A program made the position numbers and the translations under genes. Shown here piece by piece: positions 17,827 through 26,647 of a stretch of 64,000 nt of DNA (position 1 is its first letter; every line of letters begins with the position of its first letter). The notes under the pieces are model-generated. The model was not told where the DNA came from. It was given only the letters and a program-made list of their open reading frames with translations, and ran no database searches. Source of the stretch: Candidatus Saccharimonadota bacterium (lineage in GTDB: Bacteria > Patescibacteriota > Saccharimonadia > Saccharimonadales > Saccharimonadaceae); contig QJZZ01000003.1 in assembly GCA_003246575.1 (NCBI GenBank), positions 186,001 to 250,000 on the forward strand. Reading direction: 5' to 3'.

Positions 17827-19041
17827 CTAGTGATTGAACGGCGCAGCGAGCAGTGTGTCGTTCTTCTTCTGTGTATTGTAGTACACCAACGCAACAATCA
17901 CCACTACGGACCACCCAATCAAGAAAACGTCCAGGCGGCCAATTGTATTGAGCCAACCAATCAACGGAGCGAGCAAAACATATGGGATCGATTTGAGGAA
18001 ACTTGCCACCGATAACGCCGTTGCTCGCCCCTTGTTTGAGATGTGTGTGTTCAATGCCTCACTGATAAATGGATACAGCACCGCATCAACAATGAAGAAG
18101 AGCAAAATCACCCCTATTGCGAGCGCCCCGGATGCCCATACCGACGCCAGTAGCGCAGTGATAAGTCCAAGTGCAATTGCATTCATGACACGCTTTTCAT
18201 GCAAATACTGCGCCTGGCGCGCCATCACAAAGAGGACGGACACAACAAGAATGCCGCCGATACTCATCATCCAGCCACCAAACTGTTCAGAGAATCCGAA
18301 CCGATCCATCAGCAAGAGTTTTAGTAGCCCCCAGTCGAAAATATACGCCAATCCCTGAATGGCGAGAATAATGGCCACATAGCCCCGCAAATTACGGTTG
18401 CCGAAAAGTCGGAACCCTTTCACGATATCCGTTACATACTGACTAAATGCCGACGAGACGACCAGGTCATTATCATTGGCACTACGATGCGGCGCGTCCC
18501 GTATACCCAGCAAAGCAATCCCGCTCGCTGCCATAATGAGTCCGTTCAGTACAAAGACAAGCTCGTGGTTAACCGCATACAGCATACTACCTACAGGAAT
18601 ACCAATAATTGATGCCATGTACGCCATCTGACCGCCCTTTGTGATGAGTTTTCGCCACTCAACGCCCTCTTTCTTGAAGCGCAACTTCTCAAAAAACAGC
18701 GCCTCATCTGCACCCGACATAAACGCAAAACCAATCATCGTAATCGACTGGAAGATGATAATCACAGAGAAATCACCAAACGCCTGCCCCGCTGTACCGA
18801 TCGCAGCCAGCACAATGCCCAACTTGACGATACGCGCTCGTCCGAATCTGTCAGCCAACGCCCCACTCGGTATTTCCGCAAGTAGCCCAACCGCAAACGC
18901 TGTTGCGTCAAGAATGCCTATCTGGGCATCGTTCATGAAAATACGATAAAAATATACCCATATCGCTTCGATAAACCACACATTCATCAAGAAGCGATAC
19001 GTCAGAAAGCGACGCGACAGTGAACGCTGCCGATGGTCCAA
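17827..19041 (-). CDS. Major facilitator superfamily transporter
   Basis: The 404-residue protein has about 12 predicted membrane helices and the MFS loop 2-3 signature (GALADRFGRARIV, about residues 60-72). The substrate is not predictable; the closest general type is a drug/small-molecule antiporter. The start is a TTG two bases after the serS stop, implying translational coupling; ATG M19 is an alternative but would cut into the first helix. It is followed by pyrD 20 nt later. Confidence 0.88.
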   Translation of the reverse strand: MDHRQRSLSRRFLTYRFLMNVWFIEAIWVYFYRIFMNDAQIGILDATAFAVGLLAEIPSGALADRFGRARIVKLGIVLAAIGTAGQAFGDFSVIIIFQSITMIGFAFMSGADEALFFEKLRFKKEGVEWRKLITKGGQMAYMASIIGIPVGSMLYAVNHELVFVLNGLIMAASGIALLGIRDAPHRSANDNDLVVSSAFSQYVTDIVKGFRLFGNRNLRGYVAIILAIQGLAYIFDWGLLKLLLMDRFGFSEQFGGWMMSIGGILVVSVLFVMARQAQYLHEKRVMNAIALGLITALLASVWASGALAIGVILLFFIVDAVLYPFISEALNTHISNKGRATALSVASFLKSIPYVLLAPLIGWLNTIGRLDVFLIGWSVVVIVALVYYNTQKKNDTLLAAPFNH

Positions 19042-19043
19042 GA

Positions 19044-20291
19044 CTAAACCCTTTCTCGGCCGCCCATGTAGGGACGAAGGACTTCTGGTACAGTCAAAGT
19101 ACCGTCATCATTCTGATAATGCTCAATGACAGCGATGAGCGCGCGCGCAAGAGATACCGCCGTACCGTTGAGCGAGTGGACCATTTCGACACTGCCGTCG
19201 CTACGACGAACGCGAATATTCAGATTTCGTGTCTGGAAATCAGTACAATTACTACAGCTCGTTAGTTCACGATATTTTTCATCAACCGGTGACCAGTATT
19301 CGATGTCGTATTTTTTGGCCGCAGGAGCGCCGAGATCACCGGCGGCAATATTGATGACATGATACGGAATACCAATTGCCTGCCAAATCTCCTCTTCGAT
19401 CGCCAAAATTTTCTGGTGCATTTCGTTTGACTGCTCAGGGAGCGTATAGGCATACATCTCAAGTTTGTTGAATTGGTGCACGCGAAACAGTCCGCGGGTG
19501 TGCTTACCTGATGCGCCAGCCTCGCGACGATAGCACGGGCTATAGCCGGCATACAGAAGTGGCAACTTGGCCTCATCGATAATTTCATCAGCATGATAAC
19601 CAGTCAGCGGAATCTCAGCGGTTGCAATCAACGAAAGATCTTCCCCATCGATGCTATATTCATCGCTCTGGTCACTGCTGCGTGGCGCAAAACCAGTACC
19701 GGTCATTGTACGTTGGTTGACGGCATGTGGCACAGTCATGTAATTGAAGCCTTTTTCAATCACCTTATGCATCGCAAACTGTGTCAGTGCATTTTCGAGT
19801 AATGCCAAATCACCCTTGAGATAATAAAATTTCGCGCCGGCAACCTTGGCCCCACGCTCAAAATCAATCCAGTCACGCGCCACAGCGAAGTCAACGTGAT
19901 CTTTCGCGCCGGTTGGCTGGTCACCGAATTTCTTAATTTCAACGCTATCCTCTTCGCCACCAAGTGGCACATCGCTCTGGATGATGTTCGGAATTTGCGA
20001 TAGCAAGTCAGTGAATTTTTCGTCGGTCTCACGCAAAAGTTCCTCACGGTCAGCAAGCTCTATCTTGATCTGCTTGCCTTCATCGATAAGCGACTGCTCG
20101 GGCTTGCCGCCCTTCATCTTTGCCGAGTTTACATTGCGACGCTCACGAAGCTCATCAACTTGCTGGCCCAATACACGTCGATCCTCGTCAACACTGAGTA
20201 ATTCCGAAATCGAAATGTTTTTGTAGCCTTTGGCTTCAGCATTTTTTTGCACTTCTTCAGGATTGTTGCGGATGTAACGTATATCTAACAT
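19044..20291 (-). CDS. serS: Serine--tRNA ligase
   Basis: The 415-residue class II synthetase has the N-terminal coiled-coil tRNA-binding arm (about 25-105), TAEIPLTGYH, motif 2 CYRREAGASGKHTRGLFRVHQF and motif 3 NGTAVSLARALIAVIEHYQ. Normal length. It is the first gene of the serS-MFS-pyrD unit, and its ATG lies 7 nt after a TATAAT box, suggesting leaderless mRNA. No T-box or other leader can exist here. Confidence 0.97.
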   Translation of the reverse strand: MLDIRYIRNNPEEVQKNAEAKGYKNISISELLSVDEDRRVLGQQVDELRERRNVNSAKMKGGKPEQSLIDEGKQIKIELADREELLRETDEKFTDLLSQIPNIIQSDVPLGGEEDSVEIKKFGDQPTGAKDHVDFAVARDWIDFERGAKVAGAKFYYLKGDLALLENALTQFAMHKVIEKGFNYMTVPHAVNQRTMTGTGFAPRSSDQSDEYSIDGEDLSLIATAEIPLTGYHADEIIDEAKLPLLYAGYSPCYRREAGASGKHTRGLFRVHQFNKLEMYAYTLPEQSNEMHQKILAIEEEIWQAIGIPYHVINIAAGDLGAPAAKKYDIEYWSPVDEKYRELTSCSNCTDFQTRNLNIRVRRSDGSVEMVHSLNGTAVSLARALIAVIEHYQNDDGTLTVPEVLRPYMGGRERV

Positions 20292-20298
20292 AGCTTAG

Positions 20299-20304
20299 AT
20301 TATA
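20299..20304 (-). promoter_or_regulatory. -10 box of serS
   Basis: TATAAT on the minus strand ends 7 nt before the serS ATG (20291). No good -35 match is seen at 16-18 nt. It predicts a leaderless transcript. Confidence 0.6.
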
Positions 20305-20329
20305 CGTGTTTCCCTCTGAAGATGCACGC

Positions 20330-21685
20330 TTATTCTGTTCGAAGCGCTTCGATCGGGTCAAGACGCGCGGCTTTTCGCGACGGCAGCCAGCCAGCAACGA
20401 TCGCCACAACCATCAGGCCGACAATCATAAGCGCCACTTGCCACCAAACGAATATCAGCAAGTAATTGCCGTCGCCGAGCGTCAGCGTGTCTGTAATCCA
20501 CGGGTTCATTGCCGTACCCGCCACATAAGCTACGCCGGCGCCAATCGCACCACCAATGAAACCAATCCATGCCGCTTCATAGCGGAATAGTTTCGCCACA
20601 TCGCGTCGCGGCATACCAAGTGCCTTCATGAGTCCAATCTGGCTCGTACGCTCGAGCACTGAGATGTACTGCGTGTTAATGATACCGAACACACTCGCGA
20701 TCAGCGCAAGCACGCCAAAGCCAAAGACAATCCCCTGCAGAACATTCACCATCGTGAAAATCATTCCCGAGATGTCTTTCGCAGTCAGTGCCGCTAAGCC
20801 GCTATCTTTTATAGTCGACTTAACATCCTCGATATCAACGCCGTCTTCGACCATCACTGTCGCACTTACGTATTGCTGGTACGAACTCGTGCCCTCAGTG
20901 AGGTAGTTTGCGAGCTCTTCGGCCTTTGTATCAGATATAAACACCGCGCTACTTGCTGAGAATGATGTGCTCGACTGCGCGCTGACGGCACGAATGGTGA
21001 GTGTGACATCTTTTGATTCAGATAAATACAGCGCCTGCACAGCCTCTGTGCCACCCGCCATAAATGCCGCTTGAATCTCAGTTTCACTTGGTGTCTTGCC
21101 CGTCTTCACAAGATGAAGCGTCAGTGTCTTGCCGATCAAATCTTGCGCAGAAACACCCAACGTTTCGGCGTAACTTTCGGGAACAACCGCCTCATTCGCC
21201 GCAAGTTGCTCACCAAGTGGTGGCATATCGCCAGCTGCCGTCGCTGCAAGTACCGTCGAGTCGTACGTCGTAATATCACTTGTATACTTAGTGTCGATTC
21301 CTTGGAACTGAATATACTGCGCGTCGATCAGATAGGTCGGAAGCACAGTATCAACCCCCTCGACTGCTTTGAGTGATGCGATATCGTCAGATGAAAGCAT
21401 CTCGATTGACATGCCGCCATACTGAGACTGATTCTCGCTGTATTCCTTCAACCCATTGGATTGTGCTGCGTTTTGTCGCATTGACTCTTTCGTGACATAC
21501 ACAGATTGCGGATCGACGTTGCTCTTGATGATTTGATCTGCGTACTGCCTGGCACCTTCTCCAGCAGCAAGGCTCGCCGTCACCGTGAACGCACCAACAG
21601 CAATTGCGAGGCTCGTCAAAAACGTTCGCCCTTTTGCCTGAGCCAAATTGCGACCAGCGCGCTTCATGATATCGAGTCGTTTCAT
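20330..21685 (-). CDS. ABC transporter permease, MacB/FtsX type
   Basis: The 451-residue protein has one N-terminal membrane helix (about 22-42), a large outer domain (about 45-320) and three C-terminal helices, the MacB-like topology of FtsX-superfamily permeases. Its ATG overlaps the last 4 nt of the ATPase gene. These systems are mechanotransmission exporters or lipoprotein movers. The bactofilin-like protein at the head of the unit may be a partner. Substrate unknown. Confidence 0.9.
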   Translation of the reverse strand: MKRLDIMKRAGRNLAQAKGRTFLTSLAIAVGAFTVTASLAAGEGARQYADQIIKSNVDPQSVYVTKESMRQNAAQSNGLKEYSENQSQYGGMSIEMLSSDDIASLKAVEGVDTVLPTYLIDAQYIQFQGIDTKYTSDITTYDSTVLAATAAGDMPPLGEQLAANEAVVPESYAETLGVSAQDLIGKTLTLHLVKTGKTPSETEIQAAFMAGGTEAVQALYLSESKDVTLTIRAVSAQSSTSFSASSAVFISDTKAEELANYLTEGTSSYQQYVSATVMVEDGVDIEDVKSTIKDSGLAALTAKDISGMIFTMVNVLQGIVFGFGVLALIASVFGIINTQYISVLERTSQIGLMKALGMPRRDVAKLFRYEAAWIGFIGGAIGAGVAYVAGTAMNPWITDTLTLGDGNYLLIFVWWQVALMIVGLMVVAIVAGWLPSRKAARLDPIEALRTE

Positions 21686-22368
21686 GACTTCGCTCCTGTC
21701 TTTTTCTGAATTTTACCGTCGCTAATATGCACTTGCATATCACATTTCTTTGCCAAATCAGGGTCGTGTGTCACGATGATGAGGGTCGTCTTATGCTTCT
21801 TGTTATATTCGAACAAGAGTGTCTCAATCGCTTCGCCCGTAACGCTATCGAGATTTCCTGTTGGCTCATCGGCGAACAAAATCTTCGGATCATTCACGAT
21901 TGCACGTGCGATCGCGAGGCGCTGCTTCTGGCCGCCGGAAAGATCACGTGCGCGCGACTTTAGCTTTTCTTCGAGTCCGACCGCTTTGAGTGCTTTGACG
22001 ATTTTCGCACGTCGCTCACGAAGCGGTACACCGGCGATCTCGAGAGGAAGGCTGACGTTGTTGTAACATGTCTCGTTGCCCTGCACGAAAAAACTCTGGA
22101 AGATAAAGCTCATCGTTTCTGATCGAAATCGATCGACTGCGCGCGGTTTGAACTGCAAAATGTCTTCGCCGTCGATAACAATTTCGCCTGCTTCAGGCCG
22201 GTCAAGACCGCTCGCAGCATGCATCAATGTACTCTTGCCACTACCCGACTTGCCTACGACAGCAACGCTCGCGCCATCGGGTATCGTCAAACTAACATCA
22301 TCGAGAGCTCGAAATTCATTCTTTTTCTTGCCATAGGTTTTGCTGACATTTCGCAGTTCTATCACCAC
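21682..22368 (-). CDS. ABC transporter ATP-binding protein, MacB/LolD type
   Basis: The 228-residue ATPase has Walker A GKSGSGKST, signature LSGGQKQR and Walker B ILFADEPTGNLDS, followed by IIVTHDPDLA. It is the partner of the overlapping FtsX-type permease. It starts 4 nt after the bactofilin-like gene, so three genes form one unit. Confidence 0.93.
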   Translation of the reverse strand: MVIELRNVSKTYGKKKNEFRALDDVSLTIPDGASVAVVGKSGSGKSTLMHAASGLDRPEAGEIVIDGEDILQFKPRAVDRFRSETMSFIFQSFFVQGNETCYNNVSLPLEIAGVPLRERRAKIVKALKAVGLEEKLKSRARDLSGGQKQRLAIARAIVNDPKILFADEPTGNLDSVTGEAIETLLFEYNKKHKTTLIIVTHDPDLAKKCDMQVHISDGKIQKKTGAKS

Positions 22369-22372
22369 CTGC

Positions 22373-23533
22373 CTACTTTCGCTTTTTTTCTACAGGAACT
22401 TGATACGGAGAGTCTTCGTACAATGCCGGCACACGGAGCACCATCATACCAACGCCGCTTGCGATCATGACGAGGAAGACAATCACGTTCACCACTGGTA
22501 CCAGGAGGAGGAACATAACCAAGGCAGCGCCAATAGTTGTACGGACAAGTACCTGTGGTGCACGTGCGCCATATGCCTTTGTGCCTACGAAATAGACAAA
22601 TGTTACTGGTGCAAGCGCCATCACAACAAGCCAGATGAGGACAAGAGCGTACGAGATAAATACCCCCGCACCGGTAATCGCGACGATGCCGGCAACAATT
22701 GGTGCGACAATAATGAACGTCAGTCCAGCTACAATTGACACACCGAACTTACCCCAAGAAATTGCACCCGCGGCGTGTACCTGGCGTGGCATCACAATCG
22801 CGCCAATAAGTGCAAGAAAGCCCAACGCAACAACCACGAGGAGCCCAAAGAATGGCATCATACGGTGCATACCTGTGTCTGAGTTGTTTTCTACTCGAGT
22901 GAAGGTGGTGTCACCCGCTACGACGCCATCTGGAATCGAAAGTTCCTTGTCGCTGCCGTAGCTGAGGTTGCCTCCGATGGTCGCAGTGTCACCGAATGTG
23001 ACTGCTGACACGCCGGTCATAACATCGCGCGTGACCGATCCATTAAGGATAAGTGTGGCCGCACCAGCCGTCATATCGCGGCCAATCGTGCCGTTAATTC
23101 GCAAGATGGATGCGCCACCGGTCAAATCGCCGCCTATAGTAGAGTCGGCTGCTATCGTAACATCGGATCCGAACACCGTTGCGTTTCCAGAGATGACCCC
23201 GACAATATTCACTGACGCACCGGCAAGCCGCACATTGCCGTTGACCGTCCCGTCAATCGTGAGTGAGCTACCCGCACACAGCACATCGCCGTTCACGGTT
23301 CCCTCAATAACAATTGTGTCGGCCGCACAGTACACGTCTCCATCGACAATACCACTCACCGTTACATTATTGCCAGCCAAGTACGCCGAGCCATCGATTG
23401 TCTCGCTACTCGCGACAGTTGCCTGCGAGGCGTCTCCTCTATACACAGAGCCAGCGAATACAGAGCTGCTCGCGGCTACTCCAAGCCCAAGAATCGCTCC
23501 CACCGCGACAAGACTCACTTTGATTTTATTCAT
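22373..23533 (-). CDS. Exported bactofilin-like repeat domain fused to membrane helices
   Basis: The 386-residue protein has a signal peptide or first helix (about 1-27). A region of short strand repeats (about 40-215) such as DGDVYCAADTIVIEGTVNGDV follows, in the style of polymer-forming bactofilin beta-helices. Four membrane helices then run from about 230 to 370. Classical bactofilins are cytoplasmic; here the helix should lie outside the cell. It is the first gene of an ABC exporter unit, with a perfect Shine-Dalgarno. It may be a surface scaffold associated with the transporter. Confidence 0.85.
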   Translation of the reverse strand: MNKIKVSLVAVGAILGLGVAASSSVFAGSVYRGDASQATVASSETIDGSAYLAGNNVTVSGIVDGDVYCAADTIVIEGTVNGDVLCAGSSLTIDGTVNGNVRLAGASVNIVGVISGNATVFGSDVTIAADSTIGGDLTGGASILRINGTIGRDMTAGAATLILNGSVTRDVMTGVSAVTFGDTATIGGNLSYGSDKELSIPDGVVAGDTTFTRVENNSDTGMHRMMPFFGLLVVVALGFLALIGAIVMPRQVHAAGAISWGKFGVSIVAGLTFIIVAPIVAGIVAITGAGVFISYALVLIWLVVMALAPVTFVYFVGTKAYGARAPQVLVRTTIGAALVMFLLLVPVVNVIVFLVMIASGVGMMVLRVPALYEDSPYQVPVEKKRK

Positions 23534-23537
23534 CGTG

Positions 23538-23547
23538 CACCTCCTTT
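23538..23547 (-). promoter_or_regulatory. Perfect Shine-Dalgarno of the bactofilin-like gene
   Basis: AAAGGAGGTG on the minus strand lies 4 nt before ATG 23533. It implies that 16S rRNA retains a normal anti-Shine-Dalgarno, which matters because many other genes here appear leaderless. Confidence 0.85.
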
Positions 23548-23590
23548 AGATACCCCTCATTGTACGCTAGAATGATAGAAAAGCACAGCG

Positions 23591-24430
23591 TTAGACAGCG
23601 GTGATAACTGCGCTCAAAATGAGACTAATAACCGTTGCGCCGAGCGCAATTCGGTAATATACAAAAGCGCGAAAATCATTATGTGAAACGAATCGAATCA
23701 ACCAAGCGATCGATATGTAGCCAACAACAAACGAAATGAGCGTAGCGAGAATCGTCGGGCCCCATCCCACACCATGCGCTGAAATGTTGTCGTATTCCTT
23801 GATTGCCTGGAGTGCGCCCGCTGCAACCAGTGCAGGGATACCGAGGAAAAAACTAAGACGCGTCGCCGTCACGCGGTCAAATCCACGTAGTAGCCCAGCA
23901 GAAATTGTCGCACCAGAGCGCGAGACGCCAGGAATCAATGCCGCACACTGCATAGCGCCGATCACTAGTGTGTCTTTCCAGGTAACCTCAGCCTCGTCGC
24001 GTGTTTGTTTGCTCACGCGATCCGCATACAGCAATACAAAGCTCCACACGATCAAACCACCCGCTACCCACCACAAACTCCTGAGTGTCGTTTCGATAAC
24101 ACCCTGAAACAATAAGCCGACAATCGCAATTGGTACAGAGCCAATGATAATGGCCCAGCCATACTTATAGTCAGTATTCTTACGATGTGCTGGCACACGA
24201 ATGCCGTCGATCCATGCCGTAGCAACGCGTATAATGTCCCGACGGAAATATACGATAGCCGCTGCAATTGCGCCAATCTGGATGATCGCCGTAAATGCCG
24301 TAATTGCCGGGTCGTCAATTTTGTAACCAAGCAGTTTTTCTACAATTGTGAGGTGGCCCGTGCTGGAAATAGGAAGAAACTCGGTCACCCCCTCCACAAT
24401 TCCGAGCCACACAGAATCAAGCCAGTTCAT
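23591..24430 (-). CDS. uppP: Undecaprenyl-diphosphatase
   Basis: The 279-residue, about eight-helix BacA/UppP family protein recycles the lipid carrier for cell-wall synthesis. The two active-site blocks EGVTEFLPISSTGH (about 14-27) and PGVSRSGAT are intact. uppS, which makes the same carrier, lies at about 34.2-34.9 kb. It is transcribed alone from a -10 box 7 nt before the ATG. Confidence 0.96.
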   Translation of the reverse strand: MNWLDSVWLGIVEGVTEFLPISSTGHLTIVEKLLGYKIDDPAITAFTAIIQIGAIAAAIVYFRRDIIRVATAWIDGIRVPAHRKNTDYKYGWAIIIGSVPIAIVGLLFQGVIETTLRSLWWVAGGLIVWSFVLLYADRVSKQTRDEAEVTWKDTLVIGAMQCAALIPGVSRSGATISAGLLRGFDRVTATRLSFFLGIPALVAAGALQAIKEYDNISAHGVGWGPTILATLISFVVGYISIAWLIRFVSHNDFRAFVYYRIALGATVISLILSAVITAV

Positions 24431-24437
24431 TGTTCTT

Positions 24438-24443
24438 AGTATA
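24438..24443 (-). promoter_or_regulatory. -10 box of uppP
   Basis: TATACT on the minus strand ends 7 nt before ATG 24430, predicting a leaderless mRNA. Confidence 0.6.
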
Positions 24444-24460
24444 TACTACGGAGGCTTAAA

Positions 24461-25423
24461 TTATGCTGTGGCTTCGTCGAATTCGTCTTCAATTTCGCGC
24501 TTGATGATTTCTTCGATCACATCCTCGAGAGAAAGAACGCCGACCGGCTTTTCATCATCAAGCACCAAGAACAAGTGTGATTTTGTCTGGATGAATCGAC
24601 TCAGGGCAGTATCAAGACGAGCATCTGCTTGAATGTCATGAAACTTGTCTCGATACACGTGTGCGACTGGCGTCGGTATGTCTCGCCCCAGGATATCCTT
24701 TGTATACAAAATACCGACATACTCGCCGTCGCGATTCGCTACCGGCAAGCGTGAATGTCCCTCGCGCTTGATCATGCTGATCATACTGGCGTCAATTTCA
24801 TCATCGAGATCAACCGACGTCAGTTCTTCGAGCGGCGTTGCGATATCCCCTGCTGTCTTGTGGCTAAACTGCAATGCACCTGCAATGATACGCGATTCGT
24901 CTTGGTCAATTTTACTTTGATTGTGGCGAGCATGGTCTTCCACCATGTGCGTTAGCTCTTCGTGGGTGTACAAGGCTGGTAGCTCTGCTCCGATGAGTTT
25001 GTCAAGAAGTTTCGCACCCGGATAGGCAATAGGCCACAGTAAGACAAACATGAAGTCGAGAAGCCAGAAAAAGTGCCGCGTCAGTCGATAGCCACGACGA
25101 CTAAATAGTGACTGCGGAAAAATTTCGCCAAACGCCGTTACGAGCAGCGTTGTTACGATGCCAGCCGTGACTCCACCCGCAATACTATCAAGCAGAAGTG
25201 TCAGTATCGAGATAACCGCAACATTGCCGAGCAGCACGCAGATCAGTAGATAGTTGCCGTTCTTTCGATAGCGATACACTGTCTTGGCAACCTCGTCGCC
25301 GTGCTTGGCCTTGCGCTCAAGTTCCTCTGGTCGAACCATCATCAATCCAATATTAAGGCCCGAGAATGCAGCGCTCAAAAACAACAAAATAGCCGCCAGT
25401 AGCAGCGTTCCGATCAGTTCCAT
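24461..25423 (-). CDS. CNNM/CorC-type membrane protein with CBS pair
   Basis: The 320-residue protein has an N-terminal CNNM (DUF21) transmembrane domain of three to four helices (about 1-140), then a CBS tandem (about 175-305) with ATPLEELTSVD and VGVLSLEDVIEEII. The family is linked to magnesium or cobalt efflux and its CBS pair binds adenine nucleotides. The C-terminal transporter-associated domain of larger CorC/HlyC proteins is missing; the protein ends in an acidic tail. About 36 nt of leader follows a TATACT box. Confidence 0.9.
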   Translation of the reverse strand: MELIGTLLLAAILLFLSAAFSGLNIGLMMVRPEELERKAKHGDEVAKTVYRYRKNGNYLLICVLLGNVAVISILTLLLDSIAGGVTAGIVTTLLVTAFGEIFPQSLFSRRGYRLTRHFFWLLDFMFVLLWPIAYPGAKLLDKLIGAELPALYTHEELTHMVEDHARHNQSKIDQDESRIIAGALQFSHKTAGDIATPLEELTSVDLDDEIDASMISMIKREGHSRLPVANRDGEYVGILYTKDILGRDIPTPVAHVYRDKFHDIQADARLDTALSRFIQTKSHLFLVLDDEKPVGVLSLEDVIEEIIKREIEDEFDEATA

Positions 25424-25476
25424 ACTCTAGATGTTCACTTTCATGAGTTCTTGTACATAGTATACCATATACTGGG

Positions 25477-26625
25477 CTAATTTCGGGTCCGTACGTACTG
25501 CGCACTCGCTCGAAGCAACACCGTGAGCAGGAGTAGCACCCCGAACGAGAGTACATAAAACACGATGTTTTTTGGCGATGACCCGCCAAACAAGAGTGCC
25601 ATGGACATGAGCGTGACGAGCTGCAGACCAATGACCGCTGGCGTCCATGGACGCTTTGCTACTGCCGCTACGTACATCATCACCTCTGCCGCGAAATAGT
25701 AGCGTTCATGCATTTGTGGCAACATGAACGGCACGATCAAAACAGATAGCGTAGCCAGTACTGCCAGTTGATCGGCTGCTAGTTTTGTCTTTCGATACTT
25801 CCAGCCGACATATCCCGCCAGTACCACAACCGCGGCAAACAAGCCGATGCCAACGAAACGCCAGAAATAAAATTGCGTATCGGGCAGCCACGTCATTAGA
25901 TTCGGTAGCCACCAACTCAGGAGCGTCACGCCAAACATCGGTTCCCCGTCTGCGAGATAATATTGAATAAGTTGACCGGGGGTGTATCCCGCCAGCAGCG
26001 GCCCCGCCAACAAAACCACCAAAACACCTATAAATGCCCCTAGGTCACGGCCCTTTGATACGGAGCGCATCCCGACGAACACCATAAATGGCGCGAGAAA
26101 TATCCCCTGCGTCTTCATCGCGATCGATGCGGCAAAAAGCGCCCATGCTACTGTCATCTTGCCTCTCATAGCAGCGCCAACACACAGCAACAGAAAAGCT
26201 GTATAGAGAGCGTCACACTGCCCCCATGCTGCACCGTTTACGATCACCGTCGGCAGAAGGAGGACGCCCACCGCGGCCAGCCATCGGAGCGCTGGCTTGA
26301 TGCGAAACGACCCGACGATTGTGTATACCGAAAATGCGAGGAGTCCATCGATCAGGAGACTTGCGACTTTAATCACCGAGAGATTATCTGACACAACCAG
26401 ACTAATCAGCCAAATCAAATAGAGGTACGGAGGGTGGTAATTCGCAAAATCGCTTCCGACGATACCTGGCCCGTGCGCACGGAGTTGTTCAACCCAAGGA
26501 TCGAGAAATAGAGTAAAGTCCGGAAACTGCGCCTGCCAGAACGCAACGCGCACGATAATCACCAACAGCACAGCAATCGCGATGCTGAGTCGATGCGTAT
26601 ACATTTGCCTCACAAAACACTGCAT
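25477..26625 (-). CDS. GT-C family glycosyltransferase, Gpi18-like mannosyltransferase type
   Basis: The 382-residue polytopic protein has about ten membrane helices. The first outer loop carries DPWVEQL and NYHPPYLYLIW, and a later loop has MHERYYF, all features of lipid-linked-sugar (GT-C) transferases related to Gpi18/PMT. It probably moves a sugar from a polyprenyl carrier onto a glycolipid or surface protein. The frame is open upstream to 26760 but that part would overlap the Gly-rich end of the DUF2207 gene. ATG 26625 (or 26604) is more likely. Confidence 0.82.
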   Translation of the reverse strand: MQCFVRQMYTHRLSIAIAVLLVIIVRVAFWQAQFPDFTLFLDPWVEQLRAHGPGIVGSDFANYHPPYLYLIWLISLVVSDNLSVIKVASLLIDGLLAFSVYTIVGSFRIKPALRWLAAVGVLLLPTVIVNGAAWGQCDALYTAFLLLCVGAAMRGKMTVAWALFAASIAMKTQGIFLAPFMVFVGMRSVSKGRDLGAFIGVLVVLLAGPLLAGYTPGQLIQYYLADGEPMFGVTLLSWWLPNLMTWLPDTQFYFWRFVGIGLFAAVVVLAGYVGWKYRKTKLAADQLAVLATLSVLIVPFMLPQMHERYYFAAEVMMYVAAVAKRPWTPAVIGLQLVTLMSMALLFGGSSPKNIVFYVLSFGVLLLLTVLLRASAQYVRTRN

Positions 26626-26647
26626 GAGCTTGCTATACGGCTCGAGA

